NCBI GenBank assembly: GCA_934655935.1
Contig: CAKUHJ010000118.1
Span: forward strand, 1 to 5,629
Length of the DNA stretch: 5,629 bases
Direction: 5' to 3'
Source: an uncultured Oscillospiraceae bacterium
GTDB taxonomy: Bacteria > Bacillota > Clostridia > Oscillospirales > Oscillospiraceae
Shown here: positions 1-5,452 of the stretch, piece after piece
Layout: each line of letters starts with the position of its first letter
Numbering within the stretch: the stretch's first letter is position 1
Program-made: the position numbers and the translations under genes
Notes under the pieces: generated by a model
Told to the model about the DNA's origin: nothing
The model's input: only the letters and a program-made list of their open reading frames with translations
Databases searched by the model: none

Positions 1-30
1 CTGCATTTGTTCACGCCTTCTTCTGCATAA

Positions 31-69
31 ATAAAAAGCTGTCGCTGCGTCCGCTCCGGACGCAGCGAC
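31..69 (-). terminator. Rho-independent terminator of the lipoprotein gene
   Basis: A perfect 13-bp inverted repeat (arms 41-53 and 57-69, loop of 3 nt at 54-56) is GC-rich. Read on the minus strand it is followed by AGCTTTTTATTT (40 down to 29), a good U-tract. On the plus strand there is no T-run after the stem, so it acts leftward. It lies about 77 nt beyond the stop codon of the minus-strand lipoprotein gene and closes that transcript, so the gene is at the end of its transcription unit. Confidence 0.9.
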
Positions 70-146
70 ATTGATTATACAGGATTTGCACAAGAAATCA
101 AGAGCTGTTTTGTATAGTTTTCCTACATTCCGGTGGAAATTTTTGC

Positions 147-2579
147 TCAGCCCTGCTCGGCCATGTAGAGGCTCACGCGGCTCTGGATCAGGGCGGCCGT
201 TTCCTCGGCGCTCTTTTCACCGGCAAAGAAGGCGCCGGTTTCGTCGTTTATAATATCGAGAATGCTCTGGTCATAGCGCGTGACCTGCGTGGTCGTGCGG
301 ATGAGCGAGAGAAGCGTATCGTACTGCTCCTGCGTCATCGCGTAGACTTCATACACCTCCGAGCCGCCGAAGGAGAAGCCTCCGGTGCTGATCTTGATGG
401 GCTCGCCGTCCGCGTCCAGAACCGGCTTGCCCTCGGCGTCAGTTTCGTATTCCTGGACCATCGCCTCTGCGGCCTTCTTTTCAAAGGCAGCCTTAAGGAT
501 GGGCAGCTGATACCAGAGGCTTTCCTGGAACTGCTCGCCCAGGAGGGTACGGATAAAGCCCCATGCGGCGTCCCTGTCCCTGCAGGCGGTGGTGATAGCC
601 AGGCCGGAGCTCAGAAGGAAGCTGTTTCCGCTTGTGCCGGAGCGGCTCGGCAGGCCGATGAAGCAGGGATCGTCTCCCAGGGCGGTAAACTGCACGTAGG
701 TATCGTCAAAGCCGGCCAGCGTACTGATGGAAAGAAGCTGCTTACCCTGGCGGATGCGGGAATAGTCGCTCTCGTAGTCCGTTTCCCAGTCAAAGCTGCT
801 GCTGTCGAATTCCAGCGGGAAGCTGTCGGCGAAATTCAGATAGTCGATAAAATCCTGCGAATCGAAGCTGGCGGTTTTGCTGTTCCAGTCGATGAAGGCA
901 GAGGCGTTGGTGTCGACGCAGTAGGACAGCACGTCCGCCTTGGTAAAGCCGACATTGAAAATGGTTGCGTCCGGCTGAAGCTTCGTCATGGCGTCCTTCA
1001 GGTCCTCCAGCGTCCAGCTGTCATAGCCGCCCACCACGGAGGAAAGGCCGACGGCGCTTGAAACGCTGAAGCTGATGGGGATTTCATAGAGCTTGCCGTC
1101 AATTTCTGCCGCGTCCAGAACCTCTGTTATGAAGCTCTCGCGCGAAAGCGCGGCGTCTGCCTGCAGGAAGCTGTTCAGATCCTCCAGAAGGCCCTTGGCC
1201 GCGTACTGCTGCACCGGCAGAGAGGAGGTGATCAGGATGTCAGGGATATTTCCGGACATGATCTCGGTGGAAAGCTTTGTAAGCCCGTCGCCGACCGGAG
1301 AGCTGCCGTCGATGGAAACGAGGCCGCCGTTTCCGGCCGAAGTGTCCTCTGCGTAATCGTGCACCACGATGCGGTACTGGCTGCTCTGCTTGTTGAACTG
1401 CACAATCTGGCTGCGGAGGTTCCAGTCCAGGCCGTAGCAGGCGAGCGTCAGCTCCGTTTTCTGCGGAACGCTTGCCGCATCCACGCGCGAAAGGAGGATA
1501 AGCTCCGGCGTTCCTTCGCCGCTGCTGCTTACGGCCGCGATGCGGCCGTCCGGGAGCATATGGAAGCTTGAAAGATTGTTGAAATCAATATCGCAGCTGA
1601 GCCAGTCGATCACCTTTTCCGGCGCATCGCTGTCCTTCCGGCAGCCGTAGAGGCTGCCGCTGACGTCATAATAGAAGCGGTAGGCGTCATCTCCCGGATA
1701 GAGCTGATAGAGTGCGGCGGGAAGCTGCAGCGTCTGGCCCCAGTCGCGCGAGGCCGGGTCCATGAGCTGGAAGGAGGACGTCCCATGCGTATAGTCCGCG
1801 CTGCGGATCACGCCGATTTCATCGGCGCTCAGCTGATAAACGCCATATGCGGAGTCCAGGCTGAGCGCCGTGAGGAAGTTCGCTTGCGCGTCAAAAAGCC
1901 AGGCGTTGTCCCAGTTGGAAAGATAGAGATTTCCCTTGCTGTCTGAGAGCATGGAGCTGATAAAGAAGCCGTCGGAGGCGTCGGAAAACGTCTGCGCGTC
2001 CAGCTCCGTCTCCTGGACGGCGGCGCCGTCCGGGCTGCAGTGCGTCAGATGATAAGCGCTTCCGTCGTCTGCATAGTAGTCATACGCGTTCGCGCCGGCC
2101 GCATCAAAATCCGCCGGAAGGTCAAAATGGTACCGGGCGTTCTGCGTCAGCAGCCAGACGCCTCCGTCCGGCGCGGGACACATGCCCTGAAGATAGGCGT
2201 TTTCATAGGAGACCCCGGCCTCGGGCGCGGCGCTGTCACCGGTGGGGAGCTCCAGAAGGAGCGTGCTTTCCTTCGTGCTCAGATCCAGCCTGTAGACGCG
2301 CGGAAGGGCGGCGTCCCCCTCGGACACATAGGCGCTGTAGTAGAGCGCGCCGCCGGAAACGCAGCTGCTTCCGATGCTGTTCAGGCCCGCCGGCAGCGCC
2401 GGATATTCGGCGGTATAGACAAAGTCCTGCGTGCGTTCCGTTTCACCGGCCTGTCCGCTTTCGCCGCCTGAGACGGCTGCGGGCGTCCCGTCGGCTTCGG
2501 AGGCCTGCCTGGCGCAGGCGGAAAAGACGCTCACGATCAGCAAAGCTGCCAGCGCGAGCGCCGCAATACGGTGCTTCAT
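147..2579 (-). CDS. Extracellular solute-binding lipoprotein with N-terminal beta-propeller-like half
   Basis: An 810-residue secreted lipoprotein, probably anchored on the outer face of the membrane. Residues 1-21 are a lipoprotein signal peptide: basic start (KHR), a hydrophobic core, then F-S-A-C with Cys22 as the lipidation site. A Ser/Gly/Glu-rich linker follows (about 23-50). Residues about 55-370 show repeated short beta-strand phrases such as PDGGVWLL, DSKGNLYLS and LPDGRIAAV, typical of propeller blades. Residues about 375-810 resemble family 1 (sugar-type) ABC binding proteins: TLACYGLDWNLRSQIVQFN near 378-396, GNIPDILI at 443-450, GKLYEIP at 495-501 and AWGFIRTLL at 672-680. The ATG is supported by AGGGAGG (2593-2587) seven bases upstream. 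No permease or ATPase gene is adjacent, so the ligand and partner transporter are unknown. The binding-protein assignment is fairly secure; the propeller is inferred from the repeat pattern. It could serve as a sensor rather than in import. Confidence 0.85.
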   Translation of the reverse strand: MKHRIAALALAALLIVSVFSACARQASEADGTPAAVSGGESGQAGETERTQDFVYTAEYPALPAGLNSIGSSCVSGGALYYSAYVSEGDAALPRVYRLDLSTKESTLLLELPTGDSAAPEAGVSYENAYLQGMCPAPDGGVWLLTQNARYHFDLPADFDAAGANAYDYYADDGSAYHLTHCSPDGAAVQETELDAQTFSDASDGFFISSMLSDSKGNLYLSNWDNAWLFDAQANFLTALSLDSAYGVYQLSADEIGVIRSADYTHGTSSFQLMDPASRDWGQTLQLPAALYQLYPGDDAYRFYYDVSGSLYGCRKDSDAPEKVIDWLSCDIDFNNLSSFHMLPDGRIAAVSSSGEGTPELILLSRVDAASVPQKTELTLACYGLDWNLRSQIVQFNKQSSQYRIVVHDYAEDTSAGNGGLVSIDGSSPVGDGLTKLSTEIMSGNIPDILITSSLPVQQYAAKGLLEDLNSFLQADAALSRESFITEVLDAAEIDGKLYEIPISFSVSSAVGLSSVVGGYDSWTLEDLKDAMTKLQPDATIFNVGFTKADVLSYCVDTNASAFIDWNSKTASFDSQDFIDYLNFADSFPLEFDSSSFDWETDYESDYSRIRQGKQLLSISTLAGFDDTYVQFTALGDDPCFIGLPSRSGTSGNSFLLSSGLAITTACRDRDAAWGFIRTLLGEQFQESLWYQLPILKAAFEKKAAEAMVQEYETDAEGKPVLDADGEPIKISTGGFSFGGSEVYEVYAMTQEQYDTLLSLIRTTTQVTRYDQSILDIINDETGAFFAGEKSAEETAALIQSRVSLYMAEQG

Positions 2580-2586
2580 AGAGATT

Positions 2587-2593
2587 CCTCCCT
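2587..2593 (-). promoter_or_regulatory. Ribosome-binding site of the lipoprotein gene
   Basis: AGGGAGG on the minus strand ends seven bases before the ATG at 2579. It fixes this start, which also gives a correctly sized lipoprotein signal peptide. Confidence 0.85.
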
Positions 2594-2706
2594 GAGATTT
2601 TTGTGTGTGGGTTTACGCTTTATGTGTAGCCGAAAACTTCCTGCACACCCGGACAGCGGGCATTTTTGCGCCGTGCTGCCGGTCACATCGCCAGTTTTCA
2701 GAGTAC

Positions 2707-2735
2707 ACCCTAGCACACAATCCTCCGCGCCGCAA
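2707..2735 (-). promoter_or_regulatory. Possible sigma-A promoter for the lipoprotein gene
   Basis: Read on the minus strand, TTGCGG (2735-2730) and TAGGGT (2712-2707) are separated by 17 bp, and TGC directly precedes the -10, forming an extended -10 element. Transcription would start near 2700 and give a leader of about 120 nt. The -10 is weak apart from the TGn, and the -35 lies inside an imperfect inverted repeat (CCTCCG 2722-2727, CGGAGG 2740-2745), which might be an operator. No other candidate in the region is clearly better. Confidence 0.4.
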
Positions 2736-2798
2736 GCGCCGGAGGCAAGATTTAAGGAAAACATAAGACGCCCGGCGCCGCTGCGCCCCGCTTAAGTC

Positions 2799-2832
2799 CG
2801 GTTTTCTGAACTTCAAAAAGTTCAGAAAACCG
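2799..2832. repeat. Perfect 15-bp inverted repeat in the divergent intergenic region
   Basis: Arms 2799-2813 (CGGTTTTCTGAACTT) and 2818-2832 are exact reverse complements around the loop CAAA. No T-run follows on either strand and no gene ends nearby, so it is not an ordinary terminator. It could be a dispersed intergenic repeat, the first stem of a structured RNA, or the scar of a small mobile element. Confidence 0.75.
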
Positions 2833-2845
2833 CTCGATTGAACGC

Positions 2846-2947
2846 GAAGGGGGGCGCTCCCTTCCCACTACCCCCGCTGCTCTGTCGCAGAGCGGCACAG
2901 CATAGTTTTTCGGCAGTTTTCAGCGTCCCTCCGGCCGGAGTGGCGCT
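2846..2947. other. Hairpin-rich non-coding block upstream of spo0A
   Basis: Three further hairpins lie in 100 bp: GAAGGG/CCCTTC (2846-2851 with 2859-2864), a 9-bp stem with a 3-nt loop and one G-U pair (2876-2884 with 2888-2896), and an extended palindrome centred on CTCCGGCCGGAG (2929-2940) whose flanks AGCG/CGCT (2922-2925, 2944-2947) also pair. The last is followed by GTTTTGCTTTC, so it could weakly terminate rightward transcription. No convincing coding frame covers the block. The function is unknown; a small structured RNA or a decayed repeat are both possible. Confidence 0.4.
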
Positions 2948-2955
2948 GTTTTGCT

Positions 2956-2962
2956 TTCGACA
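2956..2962 (-). promoter_or_regulatory. 0A-box-like site 1
   Basis: The minus strand reads CTTGTCGAAAG across 2964-2954, containing the exact core TGTCGAA that Spo0A~P recognises in Bacillus and clostridia (consensus TGNCGAA). It lies about 40 bp upstream of the distal spo0A promoter. A seven-base core can occur by chance; the position ahead of spo0A makes autoregulation reasonable. Confidence 0.45.
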
Positions 2963-3001
2963 AGAAAATGTTTTTTGCATATTTTTTACGTTTGTTCAGT
3001 C

Positions 3002-3029
3002 TTGACATGGAAATATAAGCTGTTATAAT
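3002..3029 (+). promoter_or_regulatory. Consensus sigma-A promoter, distal promoter of spo0A
   Basis: TTGACA (3002-3007) and TATAAT (3024-3029) are separated by 16 bp, and TG (3021-3022) with one base before the -10 adds an extended element. Both hexamers are perfect. Initiation is expected near 3036, giving a leader of roughly 220 nt before spo0A. A 12-bp AT palindrome (ATAAAATTTTAT, 3036-3047) sits at the predicted start site. Confidence 0.75.
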
Positions 3030-3122
3030 GACTATATAAAATTTTATTAATGGTAAAGAAAGGCTTATTCCGACGTTCATTCTCTCGTTTATCCCATTCC
3101 AGACAGAAGTCAATCGAAGCGT

Positions 3123-3129
3123 GTCGACA
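3123..3129 (-). promoter_or_regulatory. 0A-box-like site 2, one mismatch
   Basis: The minus strand reads TTTGTCGACA across 3131-3122, matching the extended 0A box except for the last A of the core. It lies about 30 bp upstream of the -35 of the proximal spo0A promoter, a position suited to activation. Confidence 0.35.
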
Positions 3130-3157
3130 AATAATACAATATTTGTAAATTTAATTG

Positions 3158-3186
3158 TTGAAAAACATGCTGCAATATGCTATATT
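3158..3186 (+). promoter_or_regulatory. Proximal sigma-A promoter of spo0A
   Basis: TTGAAA (3158-3163) and TATATT (3181-3186) are separated by 17 bp, with TGC immediately before the -10 (extended -10). Transcription would begin near 3193 and leave a leader of about 67 nt. Together with the distal promoter this gives spo0A tandem start sites. I found no good sigma-H match, which is the second promoter type known for spo0A in Bacillus. Confidence 0.65.
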
Positions 3187-3200
3187 ATTGGCATCGATAT

Positions 3201-3207
3201 TGACGAA
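3201..3207 (+). promoter_or_regulatory. 0A-box-like site 3
   Basis: TGACGAA, preceded by T and followed by AG, fits the consensus TGNCGAA. It lies just downstream of the predicted start of the proximal promoter (about +9 to +15), where bound Spo0A~P would be expected to block rather than help transcription. Together with the upstream sites this suggests promoter switching. Confidence 0.4.
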
Positions 3208-3259
3208 AGTTCATGTAAAAATTTATAATATCATGTTTGAATGAGGAGAGGTCAACAAA

Positions 3260-4039
3260 ATGGAGAACTGTGTAAGAATTCTGATTGCGGACGGAAACGA
3301 GGAATTTTGCGTGCACATCAAGAACCGGCTGGAGCAGGCGCCAGGCTATCAGGTTGTCGGCGTCGCAACGGACGGCATGCGCGCAATGACGCTGCTTCGG
3401 GAAAAGCAGCCGGATCTGCTGATTCTGGACCTGATGCTGCCCAAGCTGGACGGTTTGGCCGTTTTAAAGCGCGCGAGCGAGATGGAGCGCCGACCGGCCG
3501 CGCTGGTCATGACTGGCTTTATGACCGATTATATTTCCGGAATGGCGGAAAAATACGGTGTGAAATACTTCATTTCCAAGCCCTGCGATTTTGACGCTGT
3601 GGCAGAGCGAGTATTTGAAATTACCGCAATGAAGCCGCAGCTGCGCAGCGCCTCCGCCCGCGGCGGCGTCAATGTGGAGGCAATGGTAACCTCTATGATT
3701 CACGAGATCGGCGTTCCGGCGCATATCAAGGGCTACCAGTATCTGCGCGAGGCGATTTTAATCGCAGTCAACGATATGGAGGTCATCAACGCCATCACGA
3801 AGGTGCTCTACCCGCAGGTTGCGAAAACCTTCTCCACCACGCCCTCGCGCGTGGAGCGCGCAATCCGGCACGCCATTGAGGTCGCCTGGGACCGCGGCGA
3901 TCTGGAAACGCTGCAGCGATTTTTTGGCTACACCGTATCCAATACAAAGGGTAAGCCCACCAATTCCGAATTTATTGCCCTGATTGCCGACAAGCTTCAG
4001 CTGCAGCTCAAGGAGCAGCGTATGCCGCACAAGGTCTGA
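3260..4039 (+). CDS. spo0A: Sporulation transcription factor Spo0A
   Basis: Cytoplasmic response regulator at the end of the sporulation phosphotransfer pathway; when phosphorylated it binds 0A boxes and controls entry into sporulation. Residues 5-122 form the receiver: Asp11 of the acidic pocket, Asp57 as phosphoryl acceptor ([11 protein letters not shown]), Thr85 and Lys107-Pro108. Residues about 138-259 are the Spo0A effector domain, with the hallmark recognition segment [20 protein letters not shown] at 194-213. At 259 residues it is close to the Bacillus length (267). The start is fixed by AGGAGAGG (3244-3251) eight bases upstream. Oddity: Bacillus has two Asp in the pocket (DDN), here it reads DGN, so the second acidic position is Gly12. 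The usual upstream neighbour spoIVB is absent; the gene has its own promoters and terminator and is monocistronic. Confidence 0.97.
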   Translation: MENCVRILIADGNEEFCVHIKNRLEQAPGYQVVGVATDGMRAMTLLREKQPDLLILDLMLPKLDGLAVLKRASEMERRPAALVMTGFMTDYISGMAEKYGVKYFISKPCDFDAVAERVFEITAMKPQLRSASARGGVNVEAMVTSMIHEIGVPAHIKGYQYLREAILIAVNDMEVINAITKVLYPQVAKTFSTTPSRVERAIRHAIEVAWDRGDLETLQRFFGYTVSNTKGKPTNSEFIALIADKLQLQLKEQRMPHKV

Positions 4040-4048
4040 AGCCGGAAC

Positions 4049-4080
4049 GCCGGACCCCGGAAAGAACTCCGGGCTCCGGC
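4049..4080 (+). terminator. Hairpin just after spo0A
   Basis: GCCGGA (4049-4054) pairs with TCCGGC (4075-4080) and CCCGGA (4056-4061) with TCCGGG (4068-4073), with one C-C mismatch between them and a 6-nt loop. The hairpin begins 10 nt after the spo0A stop. No T-run follows, so it is more likely to protect or assist than to terminate alone. Confidence 0.4.
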
Positions 4081-4098
4081 TGCAAATAGCGTCTGAGC

Positions 4099-4144
4099 GT
4101 GCACCCCCCCAACCGGCCAAGGCGGTTGGGGGGGTGCACTTTCA
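4099..4144 (+). terminator. Probable spo0A terminator with perfect 17-bp stem
   Basis: Arms 4099-4115 and 4123-4139 are exact reverse complements, including a run of seven C matched by seven G, around a 7-nt loop. The plus strand continues CACTTTCATG, so the U-tract is short and interrupted. On the minus strand there is no U-tract. The stem is very stable and lies 60 nt after spo0A and 62 nt before the hicA -35, so it probably insulates the two units. Confidence 0.65.
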
Positions 4145-4200
4145 TGCTACGAACGACGCACAGAATGTAACAAAAAGAGTAATTTATTTACAAAAAGTGG

Positions 4201-4229
4201 TTGACATACGTATCAGTACGTATTATAAT
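4201..4229 (+). promoter_or_regulatory. hicAB promoter, perfect sigma-A consensus
   Basis: TTGACA (4201-4206), a 17-bp spacer and TATAAT (4224-4229) match consensus exactly. Upstream A-rich tracts, ACAAAAAG at 4170-4177 and again at 4190-4197 (20 bp apart, two helical turns), resemble an UP element. The expected start is near 4236, almost at the ribosome-binding site, so the leader is very short. A promoter this strong needs a repressor, which fits toxin-antitoxin autoregulation. Confidence 0.85.
4206..4223. promoter_or_regulatory. Probable HicB operator inside the promoter spacer
   Basis: ATACGTA (4206-4212) and TACGTAT (4217-4223) are exact inverted repeats separated by TCAG. The same bases also read as a direct repeat, TACGTAT at 4207-4213 and 4217-4223, ten base pairs apart. 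Ribbon-helix-helix repressors typically bind half-sites about one helical turn apart, and HicB here ends in such a domain. The site fills the gap between -35 and -10, so bound protein would exclude RNA polymerase. That HicB binds it is inferred. Confidence 0.7.
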
Positions 4230-4248
4230 CAACGCGAGGAGGGAGAAG

Positions 4249-4449
4249 ATGAAGTACAGCGAGCTTTACCAATTACTCAGAAGAGGGCACTGCATCATCG
4301 AACGGGAGGGTGCGGGCCACACGATTTGGTTCAGTCCGGCAACCGGCCGGAAGTTCACAGTTCCTTGGCACAGAAATGAAAATATTACAGAGGGAACGCT
4401 GCATTTGATCTTGAAAACGGCGGGACTGAGCCAGAATGAAGAGGTATAG
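4249..4449 (+). CDS. hicA: HicA toxin, mRNA interferase
   Basis: A 66-residue toxin of the HicA family, which folds like a double-stranded RNA-binding domain and cleaves mRNA, independently of ribosomes in the characterised members. Visible family marks: MKYSELYQLLRRGHC at the start, the catalytic-loop equivalent GAGHTIWF with His24 matching the active-site His, VPWH at 38-41, and the C-terminal helix GTLHLILKTAGL at 49-60. The family usually has Gly-Ser-His-His at the loop; here it is Gly-Ala-Gly-His, so Ser is replaced but the second His is kept. The start at 4249 is chosen because AGGAGGGAG lies just upstream and the protein then has the normal HicA length; the longer frame opens at 4201 inside the promoter. 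It is the first gene of a two-gene operon with hicB, two bases apart. Confidence 0.93.
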   Translation: MKYSELYQLLRRGHCIIEREGAGHTIWFSPATGRKFTVPWHRNENITEGTLHLILKTAGLSQNEEV

Positions 4450-4451
4450 AA

Positions 4452-4847
4452 ATGGCAAAATATTTGTATCCGGCAATTTTTACAGAGGATAAAAACGGCT
4501 ACAGCGTTCGCTTTCCGGACGTGGAGGGCTGCTTCACCAGCGGGCGGAGCCAGCAGGAGGCGCTGGAAATGGCCGAGGATGCGTTGTGCCTGATGATGTA
4601 TCATGCGGAGCAAAGCGGATTGACGATCCTGCCGGCCTCGAAAGCAGGAGAGCTTGAGACGCAGGAGGGAGAGTTTGTTTCGCTGGTCGGCTGCGATACG
4701 CAGACGTACCGGAAGCGCTGCGGCTCGAAGTCGGTCAAGAAGACGCTGTCGATTCCGTCATGGCTGAACGAGGCGGCGGAGCAGGCGGGCGTGAATTTCT
4801 CGGGCGTGCTGCAGGCGGCGCTGAAGCAGCACCTGAACCTGGAATAA
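4452..4847 (+). CDS. hicB: HicB antitoxin with ribbon-helix-helix DNA-binding domain
   Basis: A 131-residue antitoxin that neutralises HicA and represses its own operon. Residues 4-50 are the HicB partial RNase H fold: YPAIFTEDKNGYSVRFPDVEGC followed by a helix with QQEALEMAEDALCLMM. Residues about 51-92 are a linker region. Residues 94-129 look like a ribbon-helix-helix domain: the strand VKKTLSIP followed by helices SWLNEAAEQAGV and FSGVLQAALKQHL. HicB proteins come in ribbon-helix-helix and helix-turn-helix versions; this is the former. The start lies two bases after the hicA stop with AGAGG (4440-4444) seven bases upstream, so translation of the pair is probably coupled. The toxin-first order is typical of hicAB, and the palindrome in the promoter is its likely binding site. 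Confidence 0.93.
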   Translation: MAKYLYPAIFTEDKNGYSVRFPDVEGCFTSGRSQQEALEMAEDALCLMMYHAEQSGLTILPASKAGELETQEGEFVSLVGCDTQTYRKRCGSKSVKKTLSIPSWLNEAAEQAGVNFSGVLQAALKQHLNLE

Positions 4848-4939
4848 CGCAGCTGCTTTGGAAACTGCGCCCGGTCAGGCAGGTTGGCAAAAAACAAAAA
4901 CTTTCAGGTGCGCTGCAGAATTGTGCGCCGGATAAAAAG

Positions 4940-4975
4940 GAGAACAGGCTTCCCCAAGGGCGCTGCCTGCTCTTT
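4940..4975 (+). terminator. Weak hairpin, possible hicAB terminator
   Basis: CAGGC (4945-4949) pairs with GCCTG (4965-4969), and GAG (4940-4942) with CTC (4970-4972) across an AA bulge. TTTGC follows. The stem is short and the U-tract poor, and it sits about 93 nt past hicB. The rest of 4848-5068 shows no convincing gene: the short open frames lack ribosome-binding sites and family features. Confidence 0.25.
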
Positions 4976-5068
4976 GCATAGCATTCGATTCGGCCATGCA
5001 CTGAACCGGCTTGAACCGGGCTATTTGCCCGTGATCCCAAAGGCCTGCCGTGATGAATATGCCGAAGT

Positions 5069-5452
5069 ATGGGAGATTCGGAATACCTTATGACCATGAA
5101 GAAACCGCCAAAGGGCGCTGCCCTTGGAATCGGAATGAATTATATCCGCTTTGCCATCGAAGAACCCCACCTGTTCCGTTTTCTTTTCCAGTCGGATTAT
5201 TTTAATGGAAAGACTTTGCTTGAACTGATCGATGCGGAGGAACTTACCCCCGTTCTTTCAGCGATGCAGAGATCCTTGGGAATCGACATGGAGCAGACGA
5301 AAACGGTTTTCATCACGGTGTTTCTGTTTGCCCACGGGTATGCAAGCATGATCGCCAACAATTCGTTGAAATACGATGAGGACACGATCAATTCCCATTT
5401 GGAGCGGGCATACAGAGGCGCAATATTGGCAGCGCGGGAGAAAATGGCATGA
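5069..5452 (+). CDS. TetR-family regulator C-terminal domain, lacking the DNA-binding part
   Basis: The 127-residue open frame matches the ligand-binding and dimerisation half of TetR-type repressors: GMNYIRFAIEEPHLFRFLF (22-40), then a helix with VFLFAHGYASMIANN (80-98) and a last helix around SHLERAYRGAILAA. TetR proteins normally have about 50-60 residues of helix-turn-helix before this; none is found in any frame upstream. Frame +3 just before it reads VIPKACRDEYAEVW (ending about 5072), which resembles the helix linking the two TetR domains and would join this frame if one G had been lost from the run at 5071-5073. The start at 5069 has no good ribosome-binding site. I take it for a decayed gene that may still yield a fragment. 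It overlaps the next gene by ATGA, and its base composition is visibly more AT-rich than spo0A, suggesting transfer. Confidence 0.65.
   Translation: MGDSEYLMTMKKPPKGAALGIGMNYIRFAIEEPHLFRFLFQSDYFNGKTLLELIDAEELTPVLSAMQRSLGIDMEQTKTVFITVFLFAHGYASMIANNSLKYDEDTINSHLERAYRGAILAAREKMA

Noticed and set aside
2040..2471. Plus-strand frame of 143 codons inside the lipoprotein gene.
   Set aside because: It is antisense to a well-supported gene with signal peptide and domains; low-complexity Arg/Val-rich translation typical of GC-rich shadows.
2580..2700. Riboswitch in the lipoprotein leader.
   Set aside because: I looked for conserved cores such as that of cyclic-di-GMP and found none; only ordinary short pairings.
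3036..3047. AT palindrome ATAAAATTTTAT as a regulator site.
   Set aside because: Short and in AT-rich DNA; it matches no regulator I can name with confidence, so it is only mentioned under the promoter.
2868..3113. Minus-strand frame of 81 codons between the two main genes.
   Set aside because: It runs through the spo0A promoter and hairpin block, has no ribosome-binding site and shows no domain.
3050..3148. A 32-codon basic peptide frame starting 14 nt after the predicted start of the distal spo0A promoter.
   Set aside because: No ribosome-binding site, no recognisable family, and it overlaps putative regulatory sites. Chance frame is most likely.
3180..3259. Sigma-H promoter for spo0A around GAAT at 3239.
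   Set aside because: No AGGA-type -35 at suitable spacing, and the position is too close to the start codon.
4201..4248. Longer HicA starting 16 codons earlier.
   Set aside because: That start lies on the promoter -35 itself and would not be in the transcript; the ATG at 4249 has the strong ribosome-binding site.
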